64,000 nt of DNA from Mesaphorura yosii (lineage: Eukaryota; Arthropoda; Collembola; Poduromorpha; Tullbergiidae), in NCBI GenBank assembly GCA_009869945.1, contig WIXG01000148.1, positions 112,188 through 176,187 on the forward strand, read 5' to 3'. Below the pieces are notes generated by a model that was not told where the DNA came from, did no database searches, and saw only the letters and a list, made by a program, of their open reading frames with translations. Of this stretch, positions 28,608 through 38,751 are shown in pieces; positions within the stretch are counted from its first letter, which is position 1, and each line of letters begins with the position of its first letter. The position numbers were made by a program, and so were the translations under genes.

Positions 28608-31572
28608 TCACATTTTGCATGCTTCGACGTTGGAATATTTTAATATCCAGAAGCCGGCGGTGCAGCTAGGCACACGGAATCTGCCTGTCCTTACAACTGG
28701 CTGAAGGATTGGGTACTTATTACTGACTCTGTCGATGCTCAGGGGCCTGCCGTTCAAATTTACATTCGTTGACGTCAAATTTTGATGAGGTGCCTCCAGC
28801 AGGTACTCTTCCATGAAAACGCCAGCTCGACCGTTGACAACGACCAGAAACGACTGGTTGCTCGGATTTACAATGTACAACGTGACTACAAAAAAATGTG
28901 CACTAATTAATTTTCCAACCTCAGGGAAATGTTGTTCTGGTTGTTGGTAAACAAATGAAGCTTAAACTTAATTGGTTTTAATTACCTGCTCCAGGTGTGC
29001 TTGCATACACATCGGGTTTGGCGCAATGTGCATATGATCTCAGGTTATGGCTCTCATCTGGTACGTGCAGTTTGTTTCCATGAAGCCACAAAAGTGACGA
29101 ATTCAAAGACAGGACTTGTTCTCCAACAAAGCGTTTGTACAGGAGCGATACAAAGTAGCTCTGAAATAGAATTGAAAGTGAAAACTAATCCTCACCCGTC
29201 GTTAGATAATCAGTTTCCTCAAGGTGAAATATTTATTATGCATGACTTTCTCTTGTGTTCTAGTGAAAGTCACAGTCAGAAGCCATACAAATTATTCCGA
29301 TACATGTGTATTTGAAACGTTTTGTTTAAGCATAGCAAGTGAAAGTACCGGTGTCGGGTCTCCGTTCTCGCCAAGCAATCCGTACCACCCGATCGCTAAA
29401 GATTGTCGAATCACAACTTTTACACCGTTCAACGCACTGAGGCCCAACTTATCCAGCCATGCGAAAATGCTCGCGAAAGTGTTTGAAATGTTGGGAGCGC
29501 CGCCACCCCAAGCCGTACTCGTTTCTCCTAAAAAGTGGAAGAAATGGGCCATGTACATAAAAGTAGCATGACACCGGTTAGACAAACCAGTCACCTATCC
29601 AGACGGACTTCTGTGGCGTCGCTTTGTTTATAATTGACTTTGCCAAATTTATTTCTTCCTGAAGGCTATTCATAATTTTTATGTTCAAGAAATCCTCAAC
29701 GGTTGATGCACTACCGTTTAAGAAATATCTGTTCAGAGAAATTACGATTAGGTTTTAATTTTGCTGGTCTCTCATCGGTACGTACTGGTGAAAGTTGACT
29801 CTGTCAATACTACTTGGGTCAACATGCTTGAGAAAGTTGCGCAAGAAGTTCGCTGCTTCTACACCACTGATATCTGGTCCAATTACCAGACTGTCCCTGT
29901 ACAAATCAAACTTTCGAAGGAGGCGGCGGAGACGAGAGAAGTCTTTCGCGATGTATCTTGAGTGCAATGTTTTGTTAAATTTGGTGGGAAACAGATTTGG
30001 TTCTAAACAGGAAGTAATACATGTAAAGCTCGAATAACTTGCTAACGCAGTATTGGGTTACCATTTCCAAGCTCCCATCCCGCGACAGGGATTCCATGCT
30101 TTGACATGAATGCCATCATCTCGAATGCATTTGAAGAGTCCCAGTGAGATCCATTTCTGAGCAGGACATTCAGACCAAATATTAAATCCAATGTAGTCTC
30201 TCTCACAAATGAGTCCAGCTGGAGCAAATGAATACCTGCGAGTTAAAGTCACACAGAGTGGGCCACGAAAAGGAAGAGAAATGAGGGCTATTGTATTACA
30301 TTGGATTGCATTTCACTTATGAAAATGACAAAAGCAGGTTGAGTCTCACCATAGAATTTGTGAAGAGGAAGCTGTCTGAAACTTTCTCCGCCGTCAATAT
30401 CACCATTGAAGTCGGATGGTTCCTCCAGACTTTTGACGGGTTGGGGCTCATCTCTTCCGGCTTTGCCGCACAAAGCAGTCTCTAAATGAAGATATTAGTG
30501 CCAAGAATACCGAAATTAAACTGTCTGTGTCATGAACATTGCGAAAGTTACAGATGGACTCAGTGAAGTGAAGGCTTTTGACAGCATTAATAATTTTTTG
30601 ATATGCGCCTCTCTGAACGTAATTGGCAACGACTAGAAATAGAACTATTAATTGAACTATTCATGTAAGGGAATGATATTTGATCCAATTCAGTAAGGTC
30701 ACTTCCGGCTTCGATCTGGTCAGCAACCCATAAATTCAAAGTATAGCACTGGTCTTGCGCAGAATACTTCTCGGTTTGTTATGAAAAGCTCAACTAAATG
30801 AAAGAAAATGCTGTGAGATTGCGAACCTGGTTCGTGAGGAGTTCCAGTGGAGAATTCCAGCGCATCAGCAGCATTGCCTCCGATCCTCAAGTAAGCGGGT
30901 TGCAAATATTTGGTTAACGCACGGAGTCTCTCGTCTCTGCCAAAAAGTAAATAAATGCTTTTCTAAATCAACACTACAGTAAACAGCGGCACACTTCATT
31001 TCCCGTGCCGTGTCGAATCTCGTGTCTGAAATGAGGCTTACAAACTAAATGACACAAAGACCTTGCAAAAATCGACATTAGCCTTTTCCCGGGTGCAATT
31101 AGTTTGTGAAAGTGGAAATAATTTGATGAATATCTCCTGCTCTAATTATGTTTAGTTTGGCCAGACTAACGAACTTCGCATGTGCCTATCATCAATTATG
31201 GATTAACAGAATTGCCGATATCTACAGCACTAGTGGAGCATTTCGGTGGTTTCTATGTGCAGCTTACGTCAAGTCAGTCCTTTTCCACCGTCGGTACAGT
31301 TCGAAAGAGTCAAGGGCGATACTGAGAAATCGTTTGTCCACTCGATGAAGCACAGTGGCTGCCCCTGACAGATTGATCTGGAGCAGAGGAACTGACCTCT
31401 CCGTTCGTTGTTGTTGGAGATCATTATTTTGTGGCTCAGAGTGCACTTTGCCTGACAAAAGCGAAATAATTACGAAGATAAATGAGATTCGAAATAGTAA
31501 TGACAATGACGGTGAAATTAAATGCTGGCCATGACCGTGGCCAGGACAATTTCCAAAATCCATAACACTCAT
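28608..31572 (-). CDS. HPSE: Heparanase (GH79 endo-beta-glucuronidase)
   Basis: Cleaves heparan sulfate in the secretory/lysosomal route and the extracellular matrix. Nine exons on the - strand: 31268-31572, 30827-30936, 30350-30481, 30062-30235, 29786-30002, 29595-29728, 29349-29527, 28986-29160 and 28608-28885. All phases agree and total 567 residues (human 543). The start at 31572 is followed by a hydrophobic signal segment ending near residue 47. A second ATG at 31563 is possible. PAYLRIGGN lies in the region matching the human 8-kDa subunit. WELGNEPN carries the proton donor Glu241 and VWIGETSTAWGGG the nucleophile Glu359; the 118-residue spacing equals human Glu225/Glu343. The C-terminal beta domain ends FWILKYSNVEACKM. 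The segment between the two subunits (exon 3, residues about 139-182) is hydrophilic and seems shorter than the human linker. An active enzyme is likely. Confidence 0.95.
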
Positions 31573-32246
31573 GGTTGACACCAAAGCAAAGACAATACTG
31601 AATTTGACAGCAAACAACCAACACGATGATACAGGGATACGACTAAGAGATCCTTTCAATTTACATGGCAGTATGAACTATGAAAGATGTTATGAAATGG
31701 GCTGGAATATTATTGAGTACAAGGAGCAAAGTGTTATGATTATAATTGGCTTTGTGTCACTAGTGTGCATGTTTACAGTGATAAACAAAACAGGCACTCT
31801 TCATAATGGAAAAGGGATTTAGAGTTAATCATGTCACTGAGTTTCAAAGAGTCTTCAGCGTTCATCCCATCGCGTCGCCAAAGTGCATTTGATAATTGCG
31901 CAAGCCTGAAATTAGATGCTTCAATGCACAAAGTTTAACACTTCTTTGTTACCAAGTTTTTCTCCATGCTCATGAATTCCATTTGTTTGAGTGAGCCTGT
32001 TTGCCTGTTTGCCGTTTGTAGTCTCAGCTCTCTCGACAGACTAGAACATCATTGCAATAAGCGTAGCAGATACGCACAAATTCCACTTTTGCCCGTTCTC
32101 TGCTTTCGCGAAAATACAAATTCGCAAACTAGAATTTTGTAAGATATTCTGTGAAATAATTGATCTGATTTTGAAGTTAATTTAAAGGCCAATACAGTAC
32201 AAGATCAGAGTGAGTTTTCAATATTGCTATCATCAACTACGTAATA
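31573..32246. other. Divergent spacer between heparanase and the Lys-rich locus
   Basis: This 674-bp stretch would contain the heparanase promoter (- strand) and that of the + strand locus starting at 32247. I see no TATA box or other clear element. Confidence 0.45.
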
Positions 32247-33271
32247 ATGGCAGAAAAATATCTCACGATGGAACCCAGGCTGAAGTCTGTTATGTTCAAG
32301 CCCAGTTTGACCGAGAAACCTCGCAAGAAAGATTCCAAGCCGAAGTCAATCATGCACTCCAAATTGAAAGCTAAAAAGTGGGGCACCAAATTGGCAAAAG
32401 AACTTCCCAAGACGGAACCCAGCGTGACGTCTAGGCCAGACTTCAAGTTATCAGCCAAATACAAACCTCAGCATGTTGAAACGAAGGGAGAAAAGAGGAT
32501 GAAGGGCATCATGGAACGGGAGACACGCCCAGAAGTCAGGAAAGTTTTAATTGGAGTAAGGAAAGTTTGGTAAGTTTAAAGCGCAATTCAAGTGAGCTAA
32601 AGACTGCCAGAGACATCGGCAATTGGTGACTAGATTTGATTTGATTATATCTGGCTCTCTAAAATTCTCCAAGTCCTATCCTTACTGCGCAGACTGCAAT
32701 CAGACGTGGACGTCGTTTCCGTAAATATCTGAAGCGAACCAAATTTGTCGCAAAGATCACGAAGATGCTTCTTAGCCTTTTTGATATGGAAACCCGCACA
32801 CTTGACGACCCTTTAACAAATTCTCCAAGTGTGTCCAAACTTCTCTACACGCCCTTCCTACCAAAGTTTTGGCGTTGGAATTCGCTGCTCAACGCGATGA
32901 TTTGGTTGAATACGTGAATTTGATTTCAAAAGTTGAAATATACCTTTTGTACAACCCTCTTGCGTAAGAAGGAGCTCTGAATTTAATTTAGTTCGATTTT
33001 ATTTACAGATTAAATTCCTGGAAGCTGAAAATGTACGACTGAAGGAATTGGTAAAGTCTAAAGAAACGTGAAAACCTACATAAAAAAGAAGCAACCGGCG
33101 AGAAAATAGCAGCTGGTCGTAAAAAAAATGCAACTTCGGCGAAAACTAAAAGGTCCATCAGCGGGTGCAACTGCAAAAAACGAACTTAAAGCCAAACCGG
33201 ATAAGAATGGCAAGTTGGAGAAACCTCAAACCAGAAAACCCCTAAAAAAGTGGAGAAAAAGGAAAAGTTAA
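32247..33271 (+). CDS. Lys-rich coiled-coil protein of unknown family, exon structure uncertain (possibly a decaying gene)
   Basis: I do not recognise this gene. The first exon starts at ATG 32247 and is open for about 108 codons. It is very Lys-rich and has loosely repeated EPxxKS/FKPS-like segments. Donors are possible at 32553 (GTAAGG, phase 0) or at 32570 (GTAAGT). Later coding-like pieces are 32691-about 32790 (RRGRRFRKYLKRTKF), 32830-32931 (LEFAAQRDDLVEYVNLISK), 33009-33050 (KFLEAENVRLKEL, after a good TTTACAG acceptor) and 33110-33271 (basic, stop at 33269). The last three join in phase 0 through introns of about 60-77 nt, like neighbouring introns, and form a short heptad-like coiled coil. 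The donor at 32932 (GTTGAA) is poor, and the join between the second and third pieces needs a weak site or a frameshift. Beyond the stop, another Lys-rich frame runs on to 33336. A basic nuclear or chromatin protein is one reading; an in-place pseudogene is the other. Confidence 0.35.
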
Positions 33272-33359
33272 CCACTGAGAAACGCAAGCGTGTGAAAATT
33301 CATGTCAATCCAAAACGAGGTAGTCGATCCAAGTAAACAAGCGATTAATTAACAAACAG

Positions 33360-33365
33360 TTTATT
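33360..33365 (-). terminator. Poly(A) signal candidate of DDRGK1
   Basis: AATAAA on the - strand, about 80 nt past the DDRGK1 stop. It lies close to the 3' end of the convergent Lys-rich locus. Confidence 0.45.
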
Positions 33366-33446
33366 AATGTGCAAACAAATATCCAAAATCGGATTTGTAA
33401 TTACGCTTATGAAAGAATTGTAATGAATAATTGTGCTACGCACACT

Positions 33447-34746
33447 CTAAGACTCTGGTAATAAATTTACAAGGGAAGAGGAATTTTCCACCAGCTCGGT
33501 GATGGACACTCGTCCTCGTTGCTTGATGAATGTTGCAAATTTCTTGAGTTCAGCTTCGGATATGTAAATGAATTTTCCTCTGTCATCCATCACACCTACG
33601 TAATTAAAAATCACATTCAGCCCTCTTTTATATCGTTACGTCCTCTTATGACTTAAAGTGGATGAATATCTTACCAGTTAGTCGGCCTTCTTGAACTAAA
33701 GTAGTGATTCTTTCGATTGTGTCAGGAACTTTAAGACCAAACTCGCTAGCCAATTCTTCAAACAACACAACCTTCTTTTTCTACAAAATATTAAAACATA
33801 CAGAATTAGTAATCGTCAGTTCAGAACCTTATCTATAAACAATAATAACAGTAGGGTGCACTGACTCGAATATGGGTGATAAACTGCTCCAGGAGATTTT
33901 GTTCTTCCTCTCTCTCTGCGACTTCACAACCTTCGCCCTCCACTGTAAAGGCTTCTTTCAGCTTCTGGTACTCTTCAAATTCTCGCTGAACTTGCTCCTG
34001 ACGAAGTCGCTTCTCTTCTTCCAGCTTTAACTTTTCTTCCTCTGCCTCCTTTTCTTCAAGTCTATAACAATTTCACCGAATAATTAATTTGCTACAGATC
34101 AGATACTACCGTATCTTCTTTTAATATTTTATCGCAATTTACTTTTTACGCTCTTCGTCTTGTTTAGCTTCTTGTTCTTTCTTTTCCTTGCGGAGTTTCT
34201 CTTCGACCTGAAATGATTGGTTATTTAATGTTAGGCAGCGATTAACGGACTTATAATCATTGACCTCAATTGTCATAGTTGGTCTGTGAATCCTTACCTC
34301 TCTTTGTGCCTTCTTCTCAAGCTTGGCTTCTATTTTAGCTTTCTTCTTGGCACCTAATTTTGGATCATTCAGTAGTCCTTCCTCATCAACTACTTGTCTC
34401 TCTGCTGGTTCTTCTTCAGGTCGTTGCGGCGCCTCGTCAGAATCGGAGTCATCTGCAGCCATTGATAAGTATGAAGTACATTTTGTGCATGCGAAACTAC
34501 AAATTCCAAGGCAATGGCAAGCTTACCAGCTCTTCCAGCATGTCTTCGATTACGAATGCCGACGCGTCGGTGTGCTGGATGTATAGGTGGACGACCATGA
34601 TTTGCTCTTCTTCCACCCGCACCCACCTCGTTCGCCTCATTCGTGCCAGCTGTCTTTGCCTTCCCATCGCCACGTACAAATTTGAGAATGAGAAGAACTA
34701 TGAAAATGCAGACTGCCAACCCGAAATAAAACACCCATTCTTCCAT
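33447..34746 (-). CDS. DDRGK1: DDRGK domain-containing protein 1 (UFBP1, UFM1 ligase adaptor)
   Basis: ER-membrane component of the UFL1/CDK5RAP3 ligase that attaches UFM1, notably to ribosomes in ER quality control. Six exons on the - strand: 34527-34746, 34298-34452, 34143-34207, 33866-34061, 33675-33780 and 33447-33595; the phases close to 296 residues (human 314). The order is an N-terminal membrane anchor (residues about 5-24), an Arg-rich stretch, an acidic DDSDSDEAP segment, a long Glu/Lys/Arg coiled coil, then two winged-helix-like segments. The last exon contains [13 protein letters not shown] (DDRGK at 251-255) and [10 protein letters not shown], as in the family. The ATG at 34746 directly precedes the membrane anchor. 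A TCAGTT initiator-like site lies about 20 nt upstream, implying a very short 5' UTR. The gene is divergent from the p24 gene. Confidence 0.96.
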
Positions 34747-35378
34747 TATGATGCTGTAATGCGTAACTGAAGTGATTGGATACGTGATACCACGATACGG
34801 GGGAGGGATGTGACTTGAGTAGTAGGGATGTGAAGGGCCTCCACAATTCGGCCAGCCAATAAGTTGATGTCACTGCTAAAATAGAAAAGTTGTATGTCGA
34901 CTGATTTCAGAATCCCAGATGAACACCATTTTAGTACTCATGGCCTCGCTAATACGTCCAAATTGATCTTACCTTTTATTATCGAAGAATACCAATTCCG
35001 AAATTTAAGAAGGTGCAGCAACCAATCAGGGGCTTGTTTCTGCAGACTGTTCCCAAGTTGATCACCTGCTGTTCGTTCCCTGGCTCTTCATTCACCTTAT
35101 GAAATCAAATTCCAAAAAGTTGCGCCACGGTAAATGTTGGATGCGAGACCCGCAACTAAACAAATTCGAAGGAATCAACCTGATGTTTGCTCAATGCAAT
35201 GTAGTAGCAGTAGCTCTTCAATTTTCGCTTCGTACACGTAGACTCAAAGTTGTCTGTCTTCGTAGTTAAATTGTTAAGATCGGCAAAATTAACTAAGCCC
35301 GTCAAAAATTCATTCGTTTTTCATCTTGTGGCAATTAAATTAATTAAGTCAGGGTATTCCAGTAGTAAAATAGCTAAA
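34747..35378. promoter_or_regulatory. 632-bp divergent promoter region between DDRGK1 and the p24/TMED gene
   Basis: The two start codons face away from each other across this interval, so both promoters must lie in it or overlap the genes. On the DDRGK1 side the - strand reads TCAGTT (34765-34770), matching the arthropod initiator consensus TCAGTY. No TATA box was seen on either side. Confidence 0.5.
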
Positions 35379-36346
35379 ATGAACAGCCTTAGCTATATTT
35401 TCCTAGTGTTAGCCATTTCCCTTTCGTCAGTTACTTCATTATATTTCCATATTGCTGAAACTGAACGGAAATGCTTCATTGAAGAAATTCCTGATGACAC
35501 CACTGTTATAGGTAATGTTCATTAGTGTCATTTCGTCGTTTGTGATTTTACTTTTTCAAATCAAGTCGATGCGTATTTACGTATGATAGCTGCCGGCCAG
35601 AACTGAACCGGTACTAATGTTTTTACTTGATTGTTAATTTTCAGGAATTTACAAAGTGGAGCTCTACGACCCACGAACTGGAGGGTTTATGCCATCAAGT
35701 CCTGGGATTGGAATGCATGTGGAAGTTCGAGATCCTGATGACAAGACAATTCTATCCAAGGTGTACAGCTCAGAGGGCCGTTTTACGTTCACGTCCCACA
35801 CACCTGGCGAACATGTCATTTGCCTGTACTCAAACTCCACAAAATGGTTTGCTGGATCACAATTGGTAAGTGCTAATGCAACAAAAAAGTTAAGGTGGCA
35901 AGAATGGCAGACCACATAATGCTAAACACAAACACTGTTTCGTTTGTCATCCGTACAGAGAGTTCACTTGGACATTCAAGTTGGGGAGCATGCCATTGAT
36001 TATGCTAACGTTGCACAGAAAGAGAAGTTGTCCGAATTGCAGCTGAGAGTTCGTCAACTGTTGGATCAAGTTGAGCAAATCACTAAGGAGCAAAACTATC
36101 AACGCGTGAGTCAACAATATTTCTTTATTTCGGCATTTCTCAATTAGTTCAGCAAGTTCCAGTCCTACTATTAACGATCGTTCTTTATCATTGCAGTATC
36201 GCGAAGAACGTTTCCGTCAAACAAGTGAGAGCACAAATCAACGAGTATTATGGTGGTCTTTGGCACAAACTGGAATTTTGCTGGCCATGGGATACTGGCA
36301 AATGAGACATCTGAAATCTTTCTTTGAGGCTAAGAAACTTGTGTAA
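35379..36346 (+). CDS. TMED9: p24 family cargo receptor, TMED4/TMED9 type (eclair-like)
   Basis: Type I membrane protein that cycles between ER and Golgi in COPI/COPII vesicles and helps export secretory cargo. Exons are 35379-35511, 35645-35865, 35959-36105 and 36197-36346; the phases close to 216 residues. The ATG at 35379 opens a signal peptide of about 20 residues. The GOLD domain follows, with [11 protein letters not shown] and [20 protein letters not shown], including the two disulfide cysteines. A coiled coil ([20 protein letters not shown]) and one transmembrane segment near the C-terminus come next. The tail ends FFEAKKLV, which combines the FF signal for COPII with the KKxx signal for COPI, as in human TMED4 and TMED9. 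TMED4 versus TMED9 cannot be separated; invertebrates usually have one such gene. Confidence 0.95.
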
Positions 36347-36843
36347 AAGCACTGATGTAGACGTATTTATTTAAAAAAGAATAACAATGTAATCTGAATT
36401 CGTTCCCTTCTGAAATCCGCCATTGTCTCATTCGCTCTGATTATTTTGTAGTTAATTTTATTTTGCAAGTTGTAATGTCGTGCAAATTCCACCACAGCGC
36501 CTTACAAGGGTAATACAGAGTATCCAGTCTGACTAGAAGTTTTGTGAATTGAACCACATATTCTTCATAATCTCATCCTGCCATCACGTTCCGGGTTTTC
36601 AGAAAAGGAATTAATTACGTACTTTATCGTGTGATCACATTTAGTTGGCATGAATGTAATTGCTACCGATTTCAGAAAAGGTCTTTGGCTTATGACCTCA
36701 TGCTTTGGTAAACTTTCCTTCCTCAAGTAAACTGAAGATAAGGATGTACTCATCGCACCGACACACTTCTTGCATTGAAGCAGAGACATTCATCCTGCAT
36801 TGCATAATTTAGTCGTCCATGTCATTTTGACCCATTCTCGAAT
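36347..36843 (+). other. 3' UTR of the p24 gene and upstream region of the IGFBP7-like gene
   Basis: This 497-bp gap has no coding signal. I found no canonical AATAAA shortly after the p24 stop, so that gene may use a variant signal. Confidence 0.45.
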
Positions 36844-38599
36844 ATGGCAAAAGCGCCGACTTCTCTGATTACAATTTGTTGCGTTTCAATTCTTGCTTTG
36901 TTGGCCTCCATTATATTGAGTGAAAGTGCAACAACACCGTTTCCAAGAACAGTCAGAAAAACAGTCGTTCGAAGGAGAAAGCTAAATTCCTCCAACCCCC
37001 TACCATCGTCCACTACTGAGCCCTCCTTTGCCACAACAATCGTAACCCCTACTGAAAGTAGTTCCAATCAAGATGAGTTTGTCAGCATTGATTCCACATC
37101 CCAATTTAGTACTTCCACAATCACCGTCCTTGACACTTCAACTCAAGGGACGCCCATGCCGTCGCCAACGCATTCGACAAATAACCGGAGTTTAAGTACC
37201 CGAAATTCCACTATACTCACTTGCGATGACCAATGTGATATGAGCAGTTGCGTTCGTCCACGCGATTGCCATACAGAAATTGTAAGCCGCATCATGCACT
37301 GGTAAAAGAAATACTAAAAGATATGAAACAAGTCTGAAACATTTTGTTCAGGTTCTTGACCATTGCTCGTGCTGTCATGTCTGTGCCGCAATCGAAGGCG
37401 ACATTTGCTACAACACCTCCTTGAACAAGCCCTTTTATGACGGAATGGGAATCTGTGGGTCCAGCTTAAATTGCCTTGTTAGGAATGACTTGGAGCCGAA
37501 CGTAATCTCTCACAAAAACAAATACCGATGCCAGGTCCTTGCAAGCATTTTTGTGTTGGCCCTAACTTTTAAAGGAGCGGAAGGAAGCGCAATGTCATTG
37601 TCGTGATACGAGAGTCATTTGCGGCAGCGACAACGTGACCTACTCAAGTGAATGCAAATTGCGACAAGCAACCCACTTCAATCCCAACCTGACAATTCAA
37701 GCGTGGAGTCCATGTTTAACTGGTACATTTCAAATCAGACTTGATCTCGTAAAATATGAAAGGCCAAACGAAATTCGTAATTTGTGTAGCACCTTGGATA
37801 GCTGAAATAGAGAACACGACCGCTGCCGTAGGAGAAGAAATCTCGCTGAGCTGTGAAGTTCGGGCCTTCCCGTGGCCTGTAATTCATTGGGAGTTTCTGG
37901 AGGAGAGTTCAAGTCAACTGCATAAGTTGCCTGGTCAGTAATAGTAATATTAGAGCTCATTTGTCGCGCAGTGAGCCAGCGGGTGTTCCCCAGCTAATTC
38001 ATTCACATTGCGTAGATTCACGTTTGCTTGCCGAATTAACGCCGTGATTTATCTCCAAATAATTCAATAGAAACCTTCCAGTTCACAACGCATTTAGATG
38101 TTGTGGCTGGTCAACAAATCGAATCCGTAATCCCTAATTAGCATTCATGCTTTATGAGTGGTATTGTTCATCGTAATTACAAAGTGCTTGCGCACCCAAG
38201 AGTCTATGAAACACAGGAAAGCCTAACGCACTAACATTATGACCTTCGAATTGTGTAGTCATTTGAACTTCTTCAGACTCGTCCAACCTTGCGCTTAGAC
38301 TTTCGAGCCAATGCCAATTCAATCAGCTCATTTTATGCAAATATACGATTGTGTACGCAGGTGACGATCCCTCAATTGTTGTGACCATACGCGGTGGTCC
38401 CGAGCAAATGATGACATCAAGCTGGATCCAAATCATTTCGATTTCTCCAAGACGCCAAGGCACGTACTTCTGCATTGCGAGCAATTCACAAGCCACCGTC
38501 AGAAAGCAAACGTATGTTTCAGTGTACAACGGCAACGACGAGAGTGGCGGTGCTGATGGTCAGGTCCAAAATACAAACACATCTTCAACGCACGTCTGA
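36844..38599 (+). CDS. Secreted IGFBP7/IGFBP-rP1-like protein (IGFBP, Kazal and Ig domains)
   Basis: Exons are 36844-37281, 37352-37501, 37575-37722, 37790-37933 and 38361-38599; the phases close to 372 residues. A signal peptide (residues about 1-28) is followed by a Ser/Thr-rich stretch of about 95 residues. Next is an IGFBP N-terminal domain (about 127-200) with the CSCCHVC form of the GCGCCxxC motif. A Kazal domain follows (about 199-244; CHCRDTRVICGSDNVTYSSEC). A final Ig C2 domain (about 245-350) has LSCEV, a Trp in IHWEF, then TIRGGPEQ and GTYFCIASNSQ, close to the IGFBP7 Ig domain. This order defines the IGFBP7/KAZALD1/IGFBPL1 group, whose members bind insulin-like or activin-type ligands or matrix. 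The donor of exon 2 is ambiguous: 37501 (GTAATC) is used here, and a later in-frame site near 37537 would add 12 residues. The mucin-like N-terminal stretch is not typical of the vertebrate proteins. Confidence 0.9.
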
Positions 38600-38745
38600 G
38601 CCTCCATTCATTGGAGCACAATGTTTTGCAATTTGAAGTGTACACTTGCCCAAACGGTATTGACGTGTGCGCAATTAATTAGCACCTTTGCCAGATTCAA
38701 AGTGAATGTGTGCGGTCGCAAACAATGTGATGTGTGAATTATTCT

Positions 38746-38751
38746 AATAAA
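38746..38751 (+). terminator. Poly(A) signal candidate of the IGFBP7-like gene
   Basis: AATAAA about 150 nt after the stop codon. Confidence 0.5.

Noticed and set aside
30620-30780. Additional heparanase exon between exons 2 and 3
   Set aside because: Exon 2 joins exon 3 directly in phase (GAG codon), and the candidate frame has poor splice sites.
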